Shown here piece by piece: positions 1-12,840 of a stretch of DNA of 64,000 nucleotides. The stretch covers positions 363,476-427,475 of the forward strand of contig MNCI01004661.1 of assembly GCA_015680685.1 (NCBI GenBank). Reading direction: 5' to 3'. Below the pieces are notes generated by a model. The model was given only the letters and a program-made list of their open reading frames with translations. It was not told the origin of the DNA and ran no database searches. This stretch comes from Gnetum montanum. Its lineage: Eukaryota > Streptophyta > Gnetopsida > Gnetales > Gnetaceae. The position numbers and the translations under genes were made by a program. Each line of letters opens with the position of its first letter. The stretch's first letter is position 1.

Positions 1-231
1 ATTGCTATCATATACAAGGTAAAGCTCAATCCGACTTATCTTTTCATGGCTTCTCCCACCCATCTTTGGATCAACTTGATCTTCAACATGTGGTTGTCCA
101 ACATTATCAAAACTTTAAGGTAATTCTAAAATCTTGTGGTTCCTCCCCTTCAAATGAATCATCATCAAGCTCTTCATCCCATTTTAGAGGTACCAACTCA
201 AAAGGTAAACTATCCTCCATGGATTTAACAT
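1..231 (-). other. Host sequence of the A1 insertion, left side
   Basis: This is the left flank into which element A1 inserted. On the minus strand it reads as an acidic open stretch (WDEELDDDSFEG) that opens toward A1. It should be contiguous with sequence from 9665 onward once A1 and one AACAT copy are removed. I do not recognise the protein; it is probably part of an older retroelement. Confidence 0.35.
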
Positions 232-1113
232 TGATGAGCCATGAGGTACCCCTACACTCAACCATACGAATACAAGTGTGTACGTGCAATCCAGTCAAAC
301 ACCGCGGATGGACAAGTTGTGGCACCTAGATAATTATATGTTGATTGTAGTTCGTTGTCTTCCCACCTGGACTAGTATTTGCTTTGTCATGTATGGTTTA
401 GTCCAGAGTGAGATGTATGATGTGGTTTCTAACACTATGCTACTCCTAAAGACAATGAGAAATAATCTTGATTAAGCTAATAAGTAATATGAAATATGAT
501 CTAAGCTAGCCTAAGTGCAATGAGAATTCATCCTTAATCATCTGTATGCATCTTGGACTTCATGTACTATGTCTGGGATTACCAAGCACACATTACTTGA
601 GCACTACTTGATATGCTATTGAGCTTCCATGTAGTGACTCTTAAATGTTCGTGATTAAGGTGTACTCATTCCACATTAACAATAAGAATAGTAAATGATG
701 ATAAAGAAAATATTGACTAAGAAAACAACAATAAATAATCAACAATTAAAGTAAATAAGAGCTAAGTGAATGCTGTAATGATGGAGTAATCTTGATATTT
801 ATTGCCGATCATGTGTGTGTCCAAGTACGTCACACTCAAACAAAGGTTTCATACAATTACAAGCATCACACTATGGGCATGCACTTGGGAAAAGGAACTA
901 AAAATTAACTAAAAATTGACAAAAAGACTCCCCCTAAAGACTTACCAACAAAAGCCTCCTCCTTGTGTGCCTGAGTGCTATATTTATAGGCCAACACAAG
1001 AATCACGATATTGTGTATACAATATCATATCTAGGCTGAGATATCAAGTACCCGATATCTTGTACTTAATAGCACGTACCTGATATCAAGGCCTAGCAAA
1101 CTACAATTCAACA
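232..1113 (-). repeat. A1 left LTR (3' LTR in element sense)
   Basis: It is 882 bp, begins TGATGAGCC and ends CAACA. On the minus strand a TATA box (reverse of tatttata at 981-988) sits downstream of an array of GATATC-like palindromes at about 1005-1090. It aligns along its length with the LTR at 8792-9659. Confidence 0.9.
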
Positions 1114-1289
1114 TAACCCCATGACTAAATAAAAACTTGTCCTCGAGTCAAACAAAGTGAGGAATAAGTTCATTCAATTACAAACAATGGATAGGTATGG
1201 GATTATTGAATGACCATGGACTATTTCATGTCGTAGTGTGGGATTAAAAAAAATTGGACACAGACACAAAATACAAAAACTTGTGGAAC

Positions 1290-1727
1290 TCATGTGGTTC
1301 CCAGTGGTGGTGGCTCCTCCATGGGTGCCTTTCCTTTATCTTGCGCTCCAGGCTTCCGAGATTGATACTGTTGAAGAAGCACTTGAAGTTTCTCCTCTTC
1401 TGTTTGAGGATCATGAGTCATCCATGCTAATGTTCCAATGTTTGATGGATTCAGTACTTCCCATGAACATAGTAGCTGCGGGAACACTTGATTAGTCTTG
1501 ACATACCATGCCGCAAATAGCCATCGTTCCTCTTCATAGGTTCTGGCCCTAACCACTCTACCTTTTGCTTTGCCAAATTATAAAGTGATAAGAGTTTTCT
1601 AATGGTTGTTGAATGATTGTGCCTCCTGCTCTACATGTTCTGCATGAGGTCCTTGGCCTCTACCTCCTTTTAGGCATTTAGCTGCACCTTGAGAAAGTCC
1701 TCCTTGTTGTCCTCTTTTAGGGGCCAT
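1290..1727 (-). pseudogene. A1 3' accessory ORF remnant
   Basis: On the minus strand a start codon at 1725-1727 opens a reading frame that breaks and resumes as an 88-residue segment (1290-1556) ending in KGKAPMEEPPPLGTT. The same tail (KGKTPMEEPPSLGTT) ends the ORF at the equivalent place in A2. In A3 the equivalent ORF is much longer and includes a coiled coil. This is an extra ORF between the coding region and the 3' LTR, the position occupied by extra ORFs in some Athila/Tat elements. The A1 copy is shortened and frameshifted. Its function is unknown. Confidence 0.6.
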
Positions 1728-3189
1728 CTATAATCACACAAGGACCGATTGTTAGTAAGGTTGTTTAAAGAAATTCGGTTATCTTATACCTTACTCATTG
1801 CCTTTAATAAATGTTTAATTCATTGCTCAGTGTGATTCTAGGGTTAGATATTTTTCAAGGAAGTTGCCCTAAAAGTTTAATGTTGGACTTGATCTATTTA
1901 GGTGACACATAAAAGGACATGTAATGGTTTTGAGGAACATTTGATAAAATAATGACAAAGGAAAGAATAGATTTAACAATAGAGTACTTGGAGGGTATAA
2001 AATAATGTGGTGGTGTGCAACAAGTACAAATTACAAAATTCATGCAAGTGGGTCCTCCCCAAAGCAGGTTCCAACCTATAATGCCCTTGTGTAACCACAC
2101 CTTAAACTGTCCGTAGGCACTAGAAGGGTTAAATGCAACCCACACCTGTGCAACAAAACACACACATGTTAAACACCACTGTTATGAGGTATGAATTCTA
2201 TGCCACACAAGACACCAATTAAAAGTACTTAGATGAGATGAATTATAGAAGGGATTGCAGAGATCGGGACGTGAGGTAACTTACCTTGAACATAATGAAT
2301 CCTAAGTGTTGTGTGTGATTAAAGTACCATTAGCCTTTCACTCCAAGATCAAAACCAAGTCCATACCTTTGATCAGTGACATTGCATTGTTTCATCCCAA
2401 TGATAGACAACCATAAGATCATCATGATAGCAAGGCATACGATCACTTTGTGTTTTGTGCAAGGGAGGAGTGATTCAAATTTGTTTGTGGCACGTTTCTC
2501 TTGGTTTTTTTTTCCGCTTCATTTCTTATCTTTCCCCTTGCTTTTCTTTTTCTCTTTCCTCTCTCCTTTTCTTTCCTTGACTTTTTCTTCTTTCGGCTAC
2601 TTTTTGCACTTTGTCCTTTCCAAAAGTGATGTGGAGAAGCTGCCAACCTTCAAGCATGGATGCATGTCTTTCTAGTGGGACCCCCCAAAACAACATTGAA
2701 TTTCTTTATTGAGTGCCTTTATTACAACTCTTACTCCCATTTTTTGTTAGATCTACAAGGATCTTAGTACAACCAAGTTGCATAATAGCACCTACAGATG
2801 TCACCAAAGAGAATCCACAAGTCCCCTTAATGTCACACCCTTTTCGTTCCCTCTTAGTTCGTCACTTTTCGCTCTGGGCATAATGAGTACAAAGTTACTT
2901 GAAGTTTTAATGATAACAAGAATATCATCATACCCAGAGTAGAACCTCTTATTAATAAAATGGGTCGGTGAATGGTGTGGGCTCACTATCCAGATAATTA
3001 GTTCCTTGTAACTCAATAACATAGAACAACACCTCAATTGATTGGTTACATGAGTGAATTACTCATAGATGAGATTACCCACAAAAAGATAAAACAAAAA
3101 ATTGAAAGATGAAAAATTAGAAAATCAAAAATCAAAAAACAAAAAATTATAAAACCAAAGAAAAACAAAAACATTTACTAATTCCACTT

Positions 3190-4030
3190 GTTAGAATGGG
3201 CGGTGTCCCCCATGATTGAACCTTGGATCATGGCGAGAATTAATAAATGGAAAGTTTGGATCCATGCATATTGGAACTACTGGAGTTTGGTCATATCCAA
3301 ACCATAGGGTGTCTTTTGCTATGGTGGCAAGAATGTACCCAAATTGGGGTTCAAACACTTGATTATAACAGGCATAGTGGGGAAAATTATAAGATGTGAT
3401 CATGTGATAAGAGGTTGACCCATTATGGCACCCATGATCATAAGACTGTATGCAAGGATCGATATGTCTACCCACGTTGTTATATTCATTGGGTTGTATG
3501 GTTGTTGGAGTATTGATTAGTGGCTTGAATAAGGTAACAGGAGGTGTTAAGTTTGAAGAGGAAGGTGCGTCACAGTATTGAGCTTGTGTTGAGTTGGAGG
3601 ATGCAGTGGTTTTAGAGCTGTGCTATCTCTTTCTACAGCCATGCCTAAAAAAAGGATGATTCTAACATTGTGGAGGACTTCCACTACTATTTATAGTAGT
3701 AGCACAAGTAATGTTTGTGGGTTGGTGCTGTGGTGCAAAACCTTCTGGTACTAGTAGCGATGATGTAGAAGGAGGTGGAGGATGAGAATATTGAGAGCAA
3801 GGAGAAGTATAAGGAACACGAGGTGGTGATCCTGTAGGAGAGGACATGGGTTGATGATACTTGGGAGAATGATAATGATGAGGTGAAACAAAGGATGTTG
3901 ATCCAGTTGGAGAAATGGAGTGTTGAAAATAATAAGCACTTGATTTCAGGTGATACGAAGGGTGTGGCCAAGTTGGCGATGGCCTCCCCCATGACTTGGG
4001 GTTTTGCCACTACAGTTGAGCATAGTGTTG
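3190..4030 (-). pseudogene. A1 Pro/Ser/His-rich gag-distal region
   Basis: Several broken minus-strand frames encode low-complexity Pro, Ser and His-rich peptides (for example 3191-3475 and 3662-3847). They match the region 46048-46760 of A2 in order and wording. The region lies downstream of gag in element sense. It is cut at its upstream end, near 4030, by the 3.2-kb insert. No catalytic motif is seen. Confidence 0.55.
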
Positions 4031-5079
4031 GCACATTTTGGCCATTTCATGGAACAGGTGGACTTATTTGCAAATGGTGAGGTATAGAATCCTAATGAAC
4101 TGAAACTATTGAAGGAGGATTATGCGCTTTCACGTGAAGAATTCTGCAACAGTTAACTGACCATGAAGTTGGAATGGCATATGCAAGAGATTGTAGCTAC
4201 ATTTATAGGGAATTATCCATCTTGATGTCATGAGCAGAAATTGCAGCGCAAATTTTGAATGATTAATTTCATGACTTGCTCAAGAATCATAATTTGATGG
4301 TTCTCAAGTCGCCTCACTGGAATGTATCCGTAGAAAGAGAAGACAGTTTCATGTTTCTGAGATTGGCTTTCATAGTGAGAAATGGTTTTCATACCCTCTG
4401 TCGTACTTTTCCACTACCTTGTCATCCTCCCATTGCTTGTTTGTTGTCTCTGTTAACATTATCGCAATGATCAATGATTGATTAATGCTATAAACGTGGC
4501 TAAACACAAATGTGACATGAACAAAAAAAGAAAAATTACAATGCCGCATGACACAGAAGGTGCTCCGTGTTATGAAAAGGAATCAGGATATTTGAACCGA
4601 ATTTCATAGCAAAAATGCTCTGCAATTCATGCCTGACAGATTTCTGGTAGTGGAGGATGAAAATGTAGTGAATCTATCATCATAATTTTAGATGATTCTC
4701 TTCAGTGAAGGAAGAAGAATTTGACTCGGCATGGCTTCAGCTCTACAGTAGCTCAGGGTTGCTCTTGGGGCTCTAGTTTTTCACTTTGATTGACGTGTTG
4801 GGCTTGGATCTGATGCCGCTCAGTTGAATATTACAGAGGTTTATTGAATAACCATGCTTGCAGTAACAATCTTGATGGAATCCAGGACCATCTTCCTTAT
4901 TGGGAAAAATAAAACGTGATAGTTAAGTGGAGATGTTTCTTGCAAAGCCAGAAGACATATGAATGATACCAGCGAAGGTGCACATTGTTCAGCAAGTCTT
5001 CGGATGGCAACCACAAGCGAGAAGCAATTACATAGACCACCATGCTCACTGAATATGCACAAAACAGCCCTGTGTAGGA

Positions 5080-5200
5080 AGCCCTTAAGCTATTTCAGTG
5101 GATGCACAAAGCCCGCATGAAGCTGAACCAGTTCACATTTGCCAGCATTCTCAAATCAGTTTCAATAATCGGTGATCTTGCATCTGGAAAAGAGGGTTAT
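5080..5200 (+). pseudogene. PPR repeat fragment (captured)
   Basis: The plus-strand frame reads ALKLFQWMHKARMKLNQFTF and then ASILKSVSIIGDLASGK. This is the typical pentatricopeptide-repeat pattern (LF..M...... N..TF..+L+.......G) of plant organelle RNA-binding proteins. Only about one repeat is visible and a stop follows, so it cannot be functional. No start codon or neighbouring repeats are seen. It lies directly beside a fragment of a different gene, which points to capture by the mobile insert. Confidence 0.6.
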
Positions 5201-5204
5201 GGGC

Positions 5205-5525
5205 GATGTTGAACGAGGTGCAGCACTCATACACCTTACACACATGAAAGCTGAAAGAGCTTGTGGCTCTATGTCACAGGCACACCCAAACTTTTCTGGA
5301 GGATTCGTGGCATACGCTGCAGTCGGCCATGCTGGTGCAGCGGAGGGAGCTGGCCGTTGAACGTGTTATGAGGTTCACCGCGGTCTTCATGGCGTTCCAA
5401 GACAGACACTATGGCGACGTGAACAATGAGTGCAACGTGTTTCTAGAGGAATTCTTCAGTGTTCTTCTCTTCTACACAGACATGGCCAGACAAAGAGATG
5501 CCGCAGATCAGGGAAGCATTTAATG
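5205..5525 (+). pseudogene. Condensin subunit CAP-G-like N-terminal fragment (captured)
   Basis: One plus-strand frame, open from 5263 and extendable upstream through one stop to about 5205, contains KLKELVAL, AVERVMRF and FLEEFF in order. These resemble the N-terminal HEAT region of plant condensin I subunit CAP-G as I recall it (KLKEL, ERVVRF, FLEEF). CAP-G is about 1000 residues; only about 100 are here, and a stop at 5521 ends the frame. The GC content is higher than the surrounding element. The assignment rests on short motifs and is moderate. Confidence 0.5.
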
Positions 5526-5619
5526 TTTTTAACGACTTTATAACCAAGTATGAAGATCACACGTGGTCCAGAATGTGGATTAATTTCATGGTTTTATCAC
5601 TTAATTATACAGACAAGAC

Positions 5620-6900
5620 GGTGTAAGCATCAAGTTAGGGGCCAACGATATAACTCCCCAATAGATCCTAATAACTCTATTATATATATATATAACAAGT
5701 GACTTTTGTATTTTTATAGTGATAATAACTTCTTATAGAAGTCATAACCTCCTGTGGTAGTTATAACTAATTTTCTATAATGTTGTAACCACTACAAAGG
5801 CCACTTGTCAACTACAACTTTTTTATCTCCACAATGGCCACTTGGCAACTGAATGGACCACTTGGCAACTAAATGGGACACTTGTCAACTATAGCTTTTT
5901 TATCTCTATGGTGGTTATAACCACCCAAAATGTTTGTAACTTACCTAAATACCTATGAGACCCTATAAAAGGGCTTCAAGGGAAGGAAGGAAAGGGGGTC
6001 TCACTTTGGGTCTTGGTGGCTAAGAAAAGGAGCATTGGAAAAGAAGACATTGTGAAAGATTGCTTGTAAGATGACTTGTTAAAGACAACATTTCAGCCTC
6101 TTTGTCATAGTCCTATGAGTTATGTTTATTTTTTATTTTGTTTAAATTGTTTAGCTAGTGGTTTAGATAGTATCATGCTTGGCAAGTAATTTTGGGATTT
6201 TTAGATTACTCTTATTGTTCTTGTTGCATGATAGAAAATTTCTATTTAAATTTTTCCATAGAAGAGCTTGTGCTTAAAAGCCTTAAGAGCATTTTAGTAG
6301 TAAATTTTGTTATTGTGCAATGTATAAGAACCGCTATTGAGATTGTTGTAAGAGAGCCTTTGCATGTAGTCAAGCCGTTGAACGATTTAATAGTCAAGAG
6401 GGTTCAAAAAATCTTTGGTATTTTGATAGGACCAGAATAGCTTCTTTTATCTTTAAAGTGGATCTCCGTAGTATTTCAATCAAAAATTGTCAAATATTTG
6501 GTTCTGTTGAATGCAATTGTTGACATCCATTATCTAGCCAAAATAGAGTCTGGTATGTGATAGTTTACGCAGCAATTTTTTTTGGGTAGCATAGTAGGAT
6601 TGTCTTGAAGAAATTGCTTATTTGAGCCTTGGAAGTTAGAACAATTCGTAGTTATTGAATTTGGGATAACTTTATTGCGAAGTGTTTACTCGTATCATTT
6701 TACCTTGTTTAAACATTTGAGATCTTTACACAAATCTGCTTTCTTTTTCTCTTCTTTCTATTTCCATTGAATCTCGCTCTATTTCTAGTTTTCTTGTGGA
6801 ACTATCTCTTTCTCTAGGGAAAATTAGGAGTAGATTCGCAGAGTTGTGCTCAAATTTTTTTGCAAAACTTTATTTGTTACAAGTAGGTATTATAAGGACC
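5620..6900 (+). repeat. LTR-like segment with TATA box inside the A1 insert
   Basis: This stretch has a TATA box (CCCTATAAAAGGG near 5963) preceded by a repetitive section in which CACTTGGCAACT/CACTTGTCAACT recurs between about 5800 and 5890. The layout resembles an LTR promoter. I could not find a matching second copy or a duplicated target, so it may be a solo or partial LTR of another family. The only ORF here (6192-6440, 82 residues) is unrecognised. Confidence 0.35.
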
Positions 6901-7499
6901 GCATAAACTAGGCAATTGAATAGAATAAGAACTCTTAACAACTCACAGTACTTTGCAAATTTGGCTGAATCTCTTTAACATAAGTCATTTATAGTTTTAC
7001 ACATGACTCAATCGTTTCATTTTTCACAACAACACACCGCAACAGCACATACACATACTCACATTAACTACTGAGTCTATTGGAGGTATCTGGGCCTTGG
7101 TGTTGCTAGAGACAAGCAAGCACCTAAATCTTGTTCAAGGACACTCGTTGGCAGTCGCGTACCAAACGGTCGCCAACACATAGTACTGAGGCTGGAAAGA
7201 ATCTACCCATGGATAATATGATGAGTTCTGGAATTACCCATAAAGTTGTGGGATAGGAATGCACCCAACCATGTACTTCTGTACGAAATCTGGCTGTAAC
7301 ATTCTTCCCCAATGCTCATGTAGATGTGACAAGATTGGGCATTGGCCTTTTGGGTGATCATACAGAAAAACATCACATTGATACTTATTTTTTGCAGTTG
7401 AGCTCTTATCCTTATTTTCTTCAACCCTTCTTTTCGATTGTCGAGTGGTGTCTTATCCTATTTCTTGGTTTGGCATGGTTTGACCTCTAATAATGTTGG

Positions 7500-8623
7500 C
7501 ATATTCTCTGCATTTTTCATGTAACCATTCCATCATCTTATTGATCTTTGCCTCAAATTCATCTAGTGATTTTAGTATTGGCAAAGGTAGAAATGGTTTC
7601 ACCTCCTCGAGGTGAGTTGATTTCTCCTCTTTATGATTATGGACCTTTGTTACTTCAAGAGTTTGATCTTGTTGAGATTTTTCAACATTCTCCCATTTGG
7701 CTATTTCTGCTTCTTCTTTTGCTACCCGCTTAATAAACTCTTGGAATTGATGGGTTTATAGTTCATATAGTTGACTTGGGGCATACATCCCTAGGGTCTC
7801 CCTTGTTTCATTACGAATCCCATCCATGATGTGGTACATTAGCCTTTCCTCAGAGAACCCATGGCCTGGGCATTTGGTTAACAAAGAGTAATATCTTTCT
7901 AAGGCCATGTCCAAGGGTTCATGTTGTCCTTGTTTCCACTCTTGGATTTGTCTCCTTAAGGCTGACACTCTTGCATAGGTTTGATTGATATCTTTCGTTG
8001 AAGAGTTCTACCATTGTCAGCCAATGGCGAATTGATTTTGGTTTTAAAGACCTATACCATACCTTTGCTTGGCCAATGAGTGTCATAGGGAAGATCTAAA
8101 GTCTTTACCACCCATTATCAATGTTGCTCCATGCACAGGCATCATAGAAGGCTTGTAAATGATGTTGCGGGTCTAAATCATAGCTTCCTAAAAACCTAGG
8201 AAAGTTGTTTAAATCAAGCCTGGGTAAACGGCTTTCCTTACGATGCCTACAAGATATTTGAATAGCCTTTGTTATATGCATTAGGCTCTTAGTGGCCAAC
8301 AAGGGTTCATCATCACTAAGTAGGTTGTGGGTTTGTGACTTGGGACGATGTTGTCTTTGTTCATGTTGGCGTTCTTGATTTTGCCCGTGGGTTCGATTTT
8401 TATTTCTGTGCTGACCCCTTGAGAAATAATCATTTGTGTCACAACCTAACGTAGAAAAAGCAGAGAAAGAGAGGGAACTGAAAAACTCGTCATGACTTTT
8501 GTAAGTCTTCCAATCATCCCCTGATGTACTCTTGCTACCCATTGAGAAGGTCCTAGGCCTTATGGGGCCCCTCATTCTAGGGGATGTCCCATCTTCACTA
8601 GAGGTGCCTAAGTTGGATGACAA
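7500..8623 (-). pseudogene. gag: A1 gag remnant
   Basis: Minus-strand frames 8623-8105, then 8104-7985 in another frame, then 7968-7756 together spell a retrotransposon Gag. The features are an Arg-rich N-terminal part, LNNFPRFLGSYDLDP, the capsid signature WYRSLKPKSI..W, and HEPLDMALERYYSLL..CPGHG. Frameshifts and stops break it. It lies just downstream of the primer-binding site, as expected. A2 gag (47017-48327) and the A3 gag at 53523-55300 align with it. Confidence 0.8.
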
Positions 8624-8791
8624 AAGTCCTTGAGTATCGTTGGGGTGTTTATGAACATATGAAACTCCTACATAAGATTAACTACTTCAAACATATTTGT
8701 TTGAAATATATACCGTTAATACCCTGTTACAACAATCTTATATGATATAACTGATCTAGATAACTAGCACCATCCCCGAAAATGGTGCTAA

Positions 8792-9659
8792 TGATGAGCA
8801 ATGAGGTACCCCTATGCTCAACCATATGAATACGAACGTGTACACATGATCCGGTCGAACTCCATGGACAGACTAGTTGTGGCACCTAGATAGTTATACG
8901 TTGATTACAATTCACTGTCTTCCCACCTAGACTAGTATTTGCTTTGTCACGTATGGTTTAGTCTAGAGTGAGGTGTATGATGTGGTTTCTAACACTATGC
9001 TACTCCTAAAGACAATGAGAAATAATCTTGATTAAGCTAATAAGTAACATGAAATAAGATCTAAGCTATTCTAAGTGTGATGAGCATCCATCCTTAATCA
9101 TTCGTACACATCTTGGACTTCATGTACAACGTCTGGGATTACCAAGCGCACATTACTCAAGCACTACTTGATACGCTACTAGGTTTCCATGTAGTGACTC
9201 TTAAATGTTCATGATTAAGATGTACTCATTCCACATTAACAACAAGAATAGTAAATGACGATAAAGAAAATATTAACTAGGAAAACAACAATAAATAATC
9301 AACAATTAAAGTAAATAAGAGCTAAGTGAATGCTGCAATGATGGAGTAATCTCGATCTTTATTGCCGATCATGTGTGTGTCCAAGTACATCACACTCGAA
9401 CAAAGGTTTCATACAATTACAAGCATCACACTGTGGGCATGCACTTGGGAAAAGGAATCAAAAATTAACTAAAAACTAACAAAAAGACTCCTCCTAAACA
9501 CTTACCAACAAAAGCCTCCTCCCCGTGTGCCTGAGTGCTATATTTATAGGCCGACATAGGAATCATGATATCGTATCCAGGCTAAGATATCAAGTACTCG
9601 ATATCTTGTACTCGATATCACGTACCTGATATCGGGGCCTAGAAAATCGTAATTCATCA
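8792..9659 (-). repeat. A1 right LTR (5' LTR in element sense)
   Basis: It is 868 bp, from TGATGAGCA to TTCATCA, and is followed directly by the AACAT duplication. The palindrome array at about 9565-9640 has five GATATC or near-GATATC cores. A reversed polyadenylation-like AATAAAGATCGAGA motif lies near 9350-9362, as in the other copies. Confidence 0.9.
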
Positions 9660-9664
9660 AACAT

Positions 9665-11080
9665 CAGAGTCATCAAAAATAAAATTAAAGTAATTATTCT
9701 TGCGCGTACCTTGACTACAAGACTCACCTATCTTCCACAAGATAATGTCAACTTGGCTTAGAATCTCCTTTTCCTTGTCAAAAGGTATAGAAAAATTGCA
9801 AAAAGAATGAGTCTCATACCTTTTGGTGTTTTCCTTGATCCTTGTTGAAGAAGTCCCTTGATCTTAGCCTCTCCCTTAGCTTTGATCTTTCACTCTCCAT
9901 GATTAATGGGGTAGGAACACTCCTTGATCAATGACATACACCATCTTAGACTTTGAAAATATTTTGGTCCCTTTAATGAAGCTATTGATTTCTTGAATTA
10001 AAACCTTTGAGTATTAAACACTCCCTTACCTAATAAGAGATACTTGAGAATTCCTTTTCTCATTGACCTTTACTTCACCAAACCCTTCATCTTCCTTCCT
10101 CCCATGATGGCTGGAAGATATCCTTTTAATTCTCTTCAAAATAGTCAACAAATTAGTCTTCATTTCCTCCATATATCTTCTAAGCTCTTTTACATTAAGA
10201 GACTTAGGTGTCATACTTGAAATGACAATACGATCCTAATCAATACACAAATTCAATGCCTACAACTATTTTTCAAGATATGAGCACAAAACATATATAC
10301 CCACAACCCATTTTCTAATTATAAGTACCATATACAAACACTCAACCAATCTCACAAATATAGACACAAATGTCAAATACTCACAAATAGGTATATACAA
10401 ATCTCACACCAATAAGGTGAAATTGAACAAGAGCAAGACAATCTAAATTAGCATAAGCTAATGGGTCTTAAAAATGGGCAAAATCACAAGTACCTAACTA
10501 ATTACTTCACAATTATGACAAAAGAAGGTTTTCAAACCCTAACTATGAGCTAAAAAACAAACACCTAATGGAATTTCTGCTCAAAGAATCAATCACAATG
10601 AAAATTTAATTACCCAACTCAAGGATTAAAGGGAGAAGATTGCATCTCCATGGCTAAATTGTTTCAACAAATAAACACTCTAATACTAATATGATAATGA
10701 GCACAACCCCTGATACCCAATTCCAACCCAATTTGCCTTGAAAATTTAAGGAATTCAAGAGCTCAAGAACTCAAAGATTAAACAAGAAAAGAACAACTTC
10801 TTTATTCATGATAAATCATAGTACAAATTCTTAGAAGCACCGAAGGACTAGAACAAAATCCAAGATAATCACTTCTTGCAACCCAAGAGACACCAATGCT
10901 AACAATGGAGCTTCACAATAGTCTCACTTAGCATAGGACATCTCTCTTGTGCCTACACTCTTCCTCTTAATTCAAGGCATAACAAAAGAGTAGGAGCCCC
11001 CTAATAAATAAGGCACTTTTGCCCTTTATAGGCTTCCCTTAACCATTGGGCTTTTTGTCTAATTGTTCAACTTTCATTTT
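9665..11080 (-). other. Decayed retroelement sequence, no intact gene
   Basis: AT-rich sequence with no long frame. A reversed TATA-like motif (tataaagggcaaaag on the minus strand, about 11015-11030) and a transcript-leader-like stretch at 10690-11040 suggest the end of a minus-strand LTR. A 62-residue frame at 10026-10214 has no recognisable features. Confidence 0.3.
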
Positions 11081-12840
11081 AGGCATGTATCTTCTTTAAA
11101 AATCAACTTTTTTCATGTTTGTTGATACTAATGCTAGAGTAACTATTAATGGTATATTATCAAAGGCATTTGCTCTTCAAAGATTTGTTCACCAAGGTTT
11201 TCCTCTAGCCTTGCACTTACATATTCTAGCAATAAATGCTCTTGGCTATCTAATTTAACATAAAATAGAGGAGGGATTTTTACATTGTTTAAGACTTCTA
11301 GGTGTTGGTAAATAATTTTTCAATTCTCATTTTGTTCACAACTCATGCTTTCTTGTTAAGGATTTCTTAGAAGATGTTTGGACTCTTTGTCAATATATAA
11401 ATATTTTTTGTAAAGATTTAGGCTTTGTTATGAATTAGGAAAAGTCTAGTCATTATCATCATATTTTGAGTCTACAATCATTTGATTTCCTAGTAAAGTA
11501 ATTTGTACAAGATTTTTATTCAAGTTGCTTGGTATACCATTCAATCTTAATATGCCAAGAAACAAACTTTAGGAATGGGTAATCAAGACTGAATGACATC
11601 ATGCTTAAGGGACTTGATCTTCCTAGTAAAGTAATTCCTACAGATAAACATTTTTAGCAAAAGTTAATTATTTAGAAATCTACATCCTGAGGGACTTGGT
11701 CTTCCTAGTATCATGTTTCAAGAAGTATCACTGTAAAATGTATTATTTAAGCAAATGAGGATAATGAGTAATGGAAAATTTTGGTTAGAAATGCTATCTC
11801 TGCTAGTTATTTTAAGCATAGCCAAAATTGGAATGTGCCTTGTTATTTGGAAGCCTTATTGAATCCTCTCAAATGTAAGATAAGGGCTTCTCCATTTTTA
11901 TCAGCAACATGGAGATCTTGGGTTCAAGTTGGATGTTATTTGTCGCTAGAGGTTAAGCTTTGCTTTGGAGGTAAAAAATTAGCAGTTCTTGGTTGGATCT
12001 TAATTCTTGTATTGCTTTAACCTTCTATAGGTTTGACATTAACTAATTGAAAGATGTTTGACCTCCTTCTATTAAGGCTCCTCTCTCTTGATTAGAGATT
12101 TGTTGTCTCCCTTTTTTATCAAGCCAGCTTGAATCAAGTTACAATTAGATCTTTGATTTTCTTGCAAATAATTGCTCTAGTTCTTTAGATTGTAACATTC
12201 TTTGTAATTAGGAGTGGATTGGAAAACATGATTTTAGAAATTATTCATGCTGCACTATGTACTATAGTACCATGCCATAGTGTAATATGTCACCATTGCC
12301 CACACTCTTAATCTTAAATCTAATATAACTCTTTTAGAGTCTTTATGGTCCAAATTTTGTTTTCGCATTTGGATTTCTTTCATACCTCTGCAAAGTAGCT
12401 TGCATTGTTTGGTGCTTTATGTTTCAAAGTCTTCCTTTAGGAAAGAGATTGGTGATTCTTGGTACTCCTTAGCCTATATGCCCACACTACTCTCAAGATG
12501 AGACATTCCTTTGTATTTTTTGGGAGTGCTCAATTGCTATTAATGGATGCATTTGGTTAAAAAGATACTTAATGATGCCTTCAATTTTGAAAAAGATTGT
12601 GTTCATACAAATTACTCTTGATGCATCGAGAAGAATTCAGCTCTTGTGAAATGCACCTAGATCCTTGCTATTCTTTGAACTTTGAAAAATGTTATTCTTT
12701 GAACTTTGAAAAATGTTGATGCTTTTTAACCTCAATCTATGGTAAGGTTTGATTTGAGGTTTAATTTGGTATCTAGTTTCTTCCCTTCAACTACAATTAC
12801 AATATTACCATAGAAAATATCATGATTTATTAAATACTAC
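11080..12840 (+). mobile_element. LINE remnant (reverse transcriptase, 3' half)
   Basis: Broken plus-strand frames read VTINGILSKAFALQRFVHQGFPLALHLHILA and then EDVWTLCQYINIFCKDLGFVMN, split by stops. The order is that of the LINE palm region (VNG...F.L.RSVRQGCPL.P, then L...L..FC..SG..IN). Further broken sequence downstream fits the LINE C-terminal part. A perfect 24-bp tandem duplication lies at 12669-12716. It is an old pseudogene. Its relation to the LINE at 32-49 kb is not settled. Confidence 0.6.

Larger units (their letters stand above)
4030..7270. mobile_element. Insert in A1 carrying host-gene fragments
   Basis: A1 and A2 align up to about 4030 (minus-strand equivalent 46850 in A2) and again from about 7272, so A2 shows the uninterrupted state. 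The extra 3.2 kb holds a PPR-like segment (about 5080-5200), a condensin CAP-G-like segment (about 5205-5525) and LTR-like sequence (about 5620-6900). The ends carry only weak similarity to each other (GTTGG near the left, and its inverse near the right), and I cannot define a clean target duplication. It could be a Pack-type or Helitron-like capture, or a retroelement with transduced sequence. The junctions are good to about 15 bp. Confidence 0.6.
232..9659 (-). mobile_element. Full-length family A LTR retrotransposon A1 (Ty3/gypsy-like, non-autonomous)
   Basis: Two similar LTRs (232-1113 and 8792-9659) in the same orientation flank the element. They start TGATGAG and end with CAACA or CATCA. 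The target duplication AACAT at 227-231 and 9660-9664 is perfect. Read on the minus strand, the primer-binding site lies next to 8792 (TTAGCACCATTTTCGGGG on the minus strand, like the tRNA-Asp site of Athila/Tat elements). A polypurine tract (ATGGGGTTA) lies next to 1113. The internal region has gag, a Pro-rich part and a short 3' ORF, but I find no protease, reverse transcriptase or integrase. A 3.2-kb insert at about 4030-7270 explains why it is longer than A2. It is probably a defective element that relies on enzymes from a relative. Confidence 0.9.
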
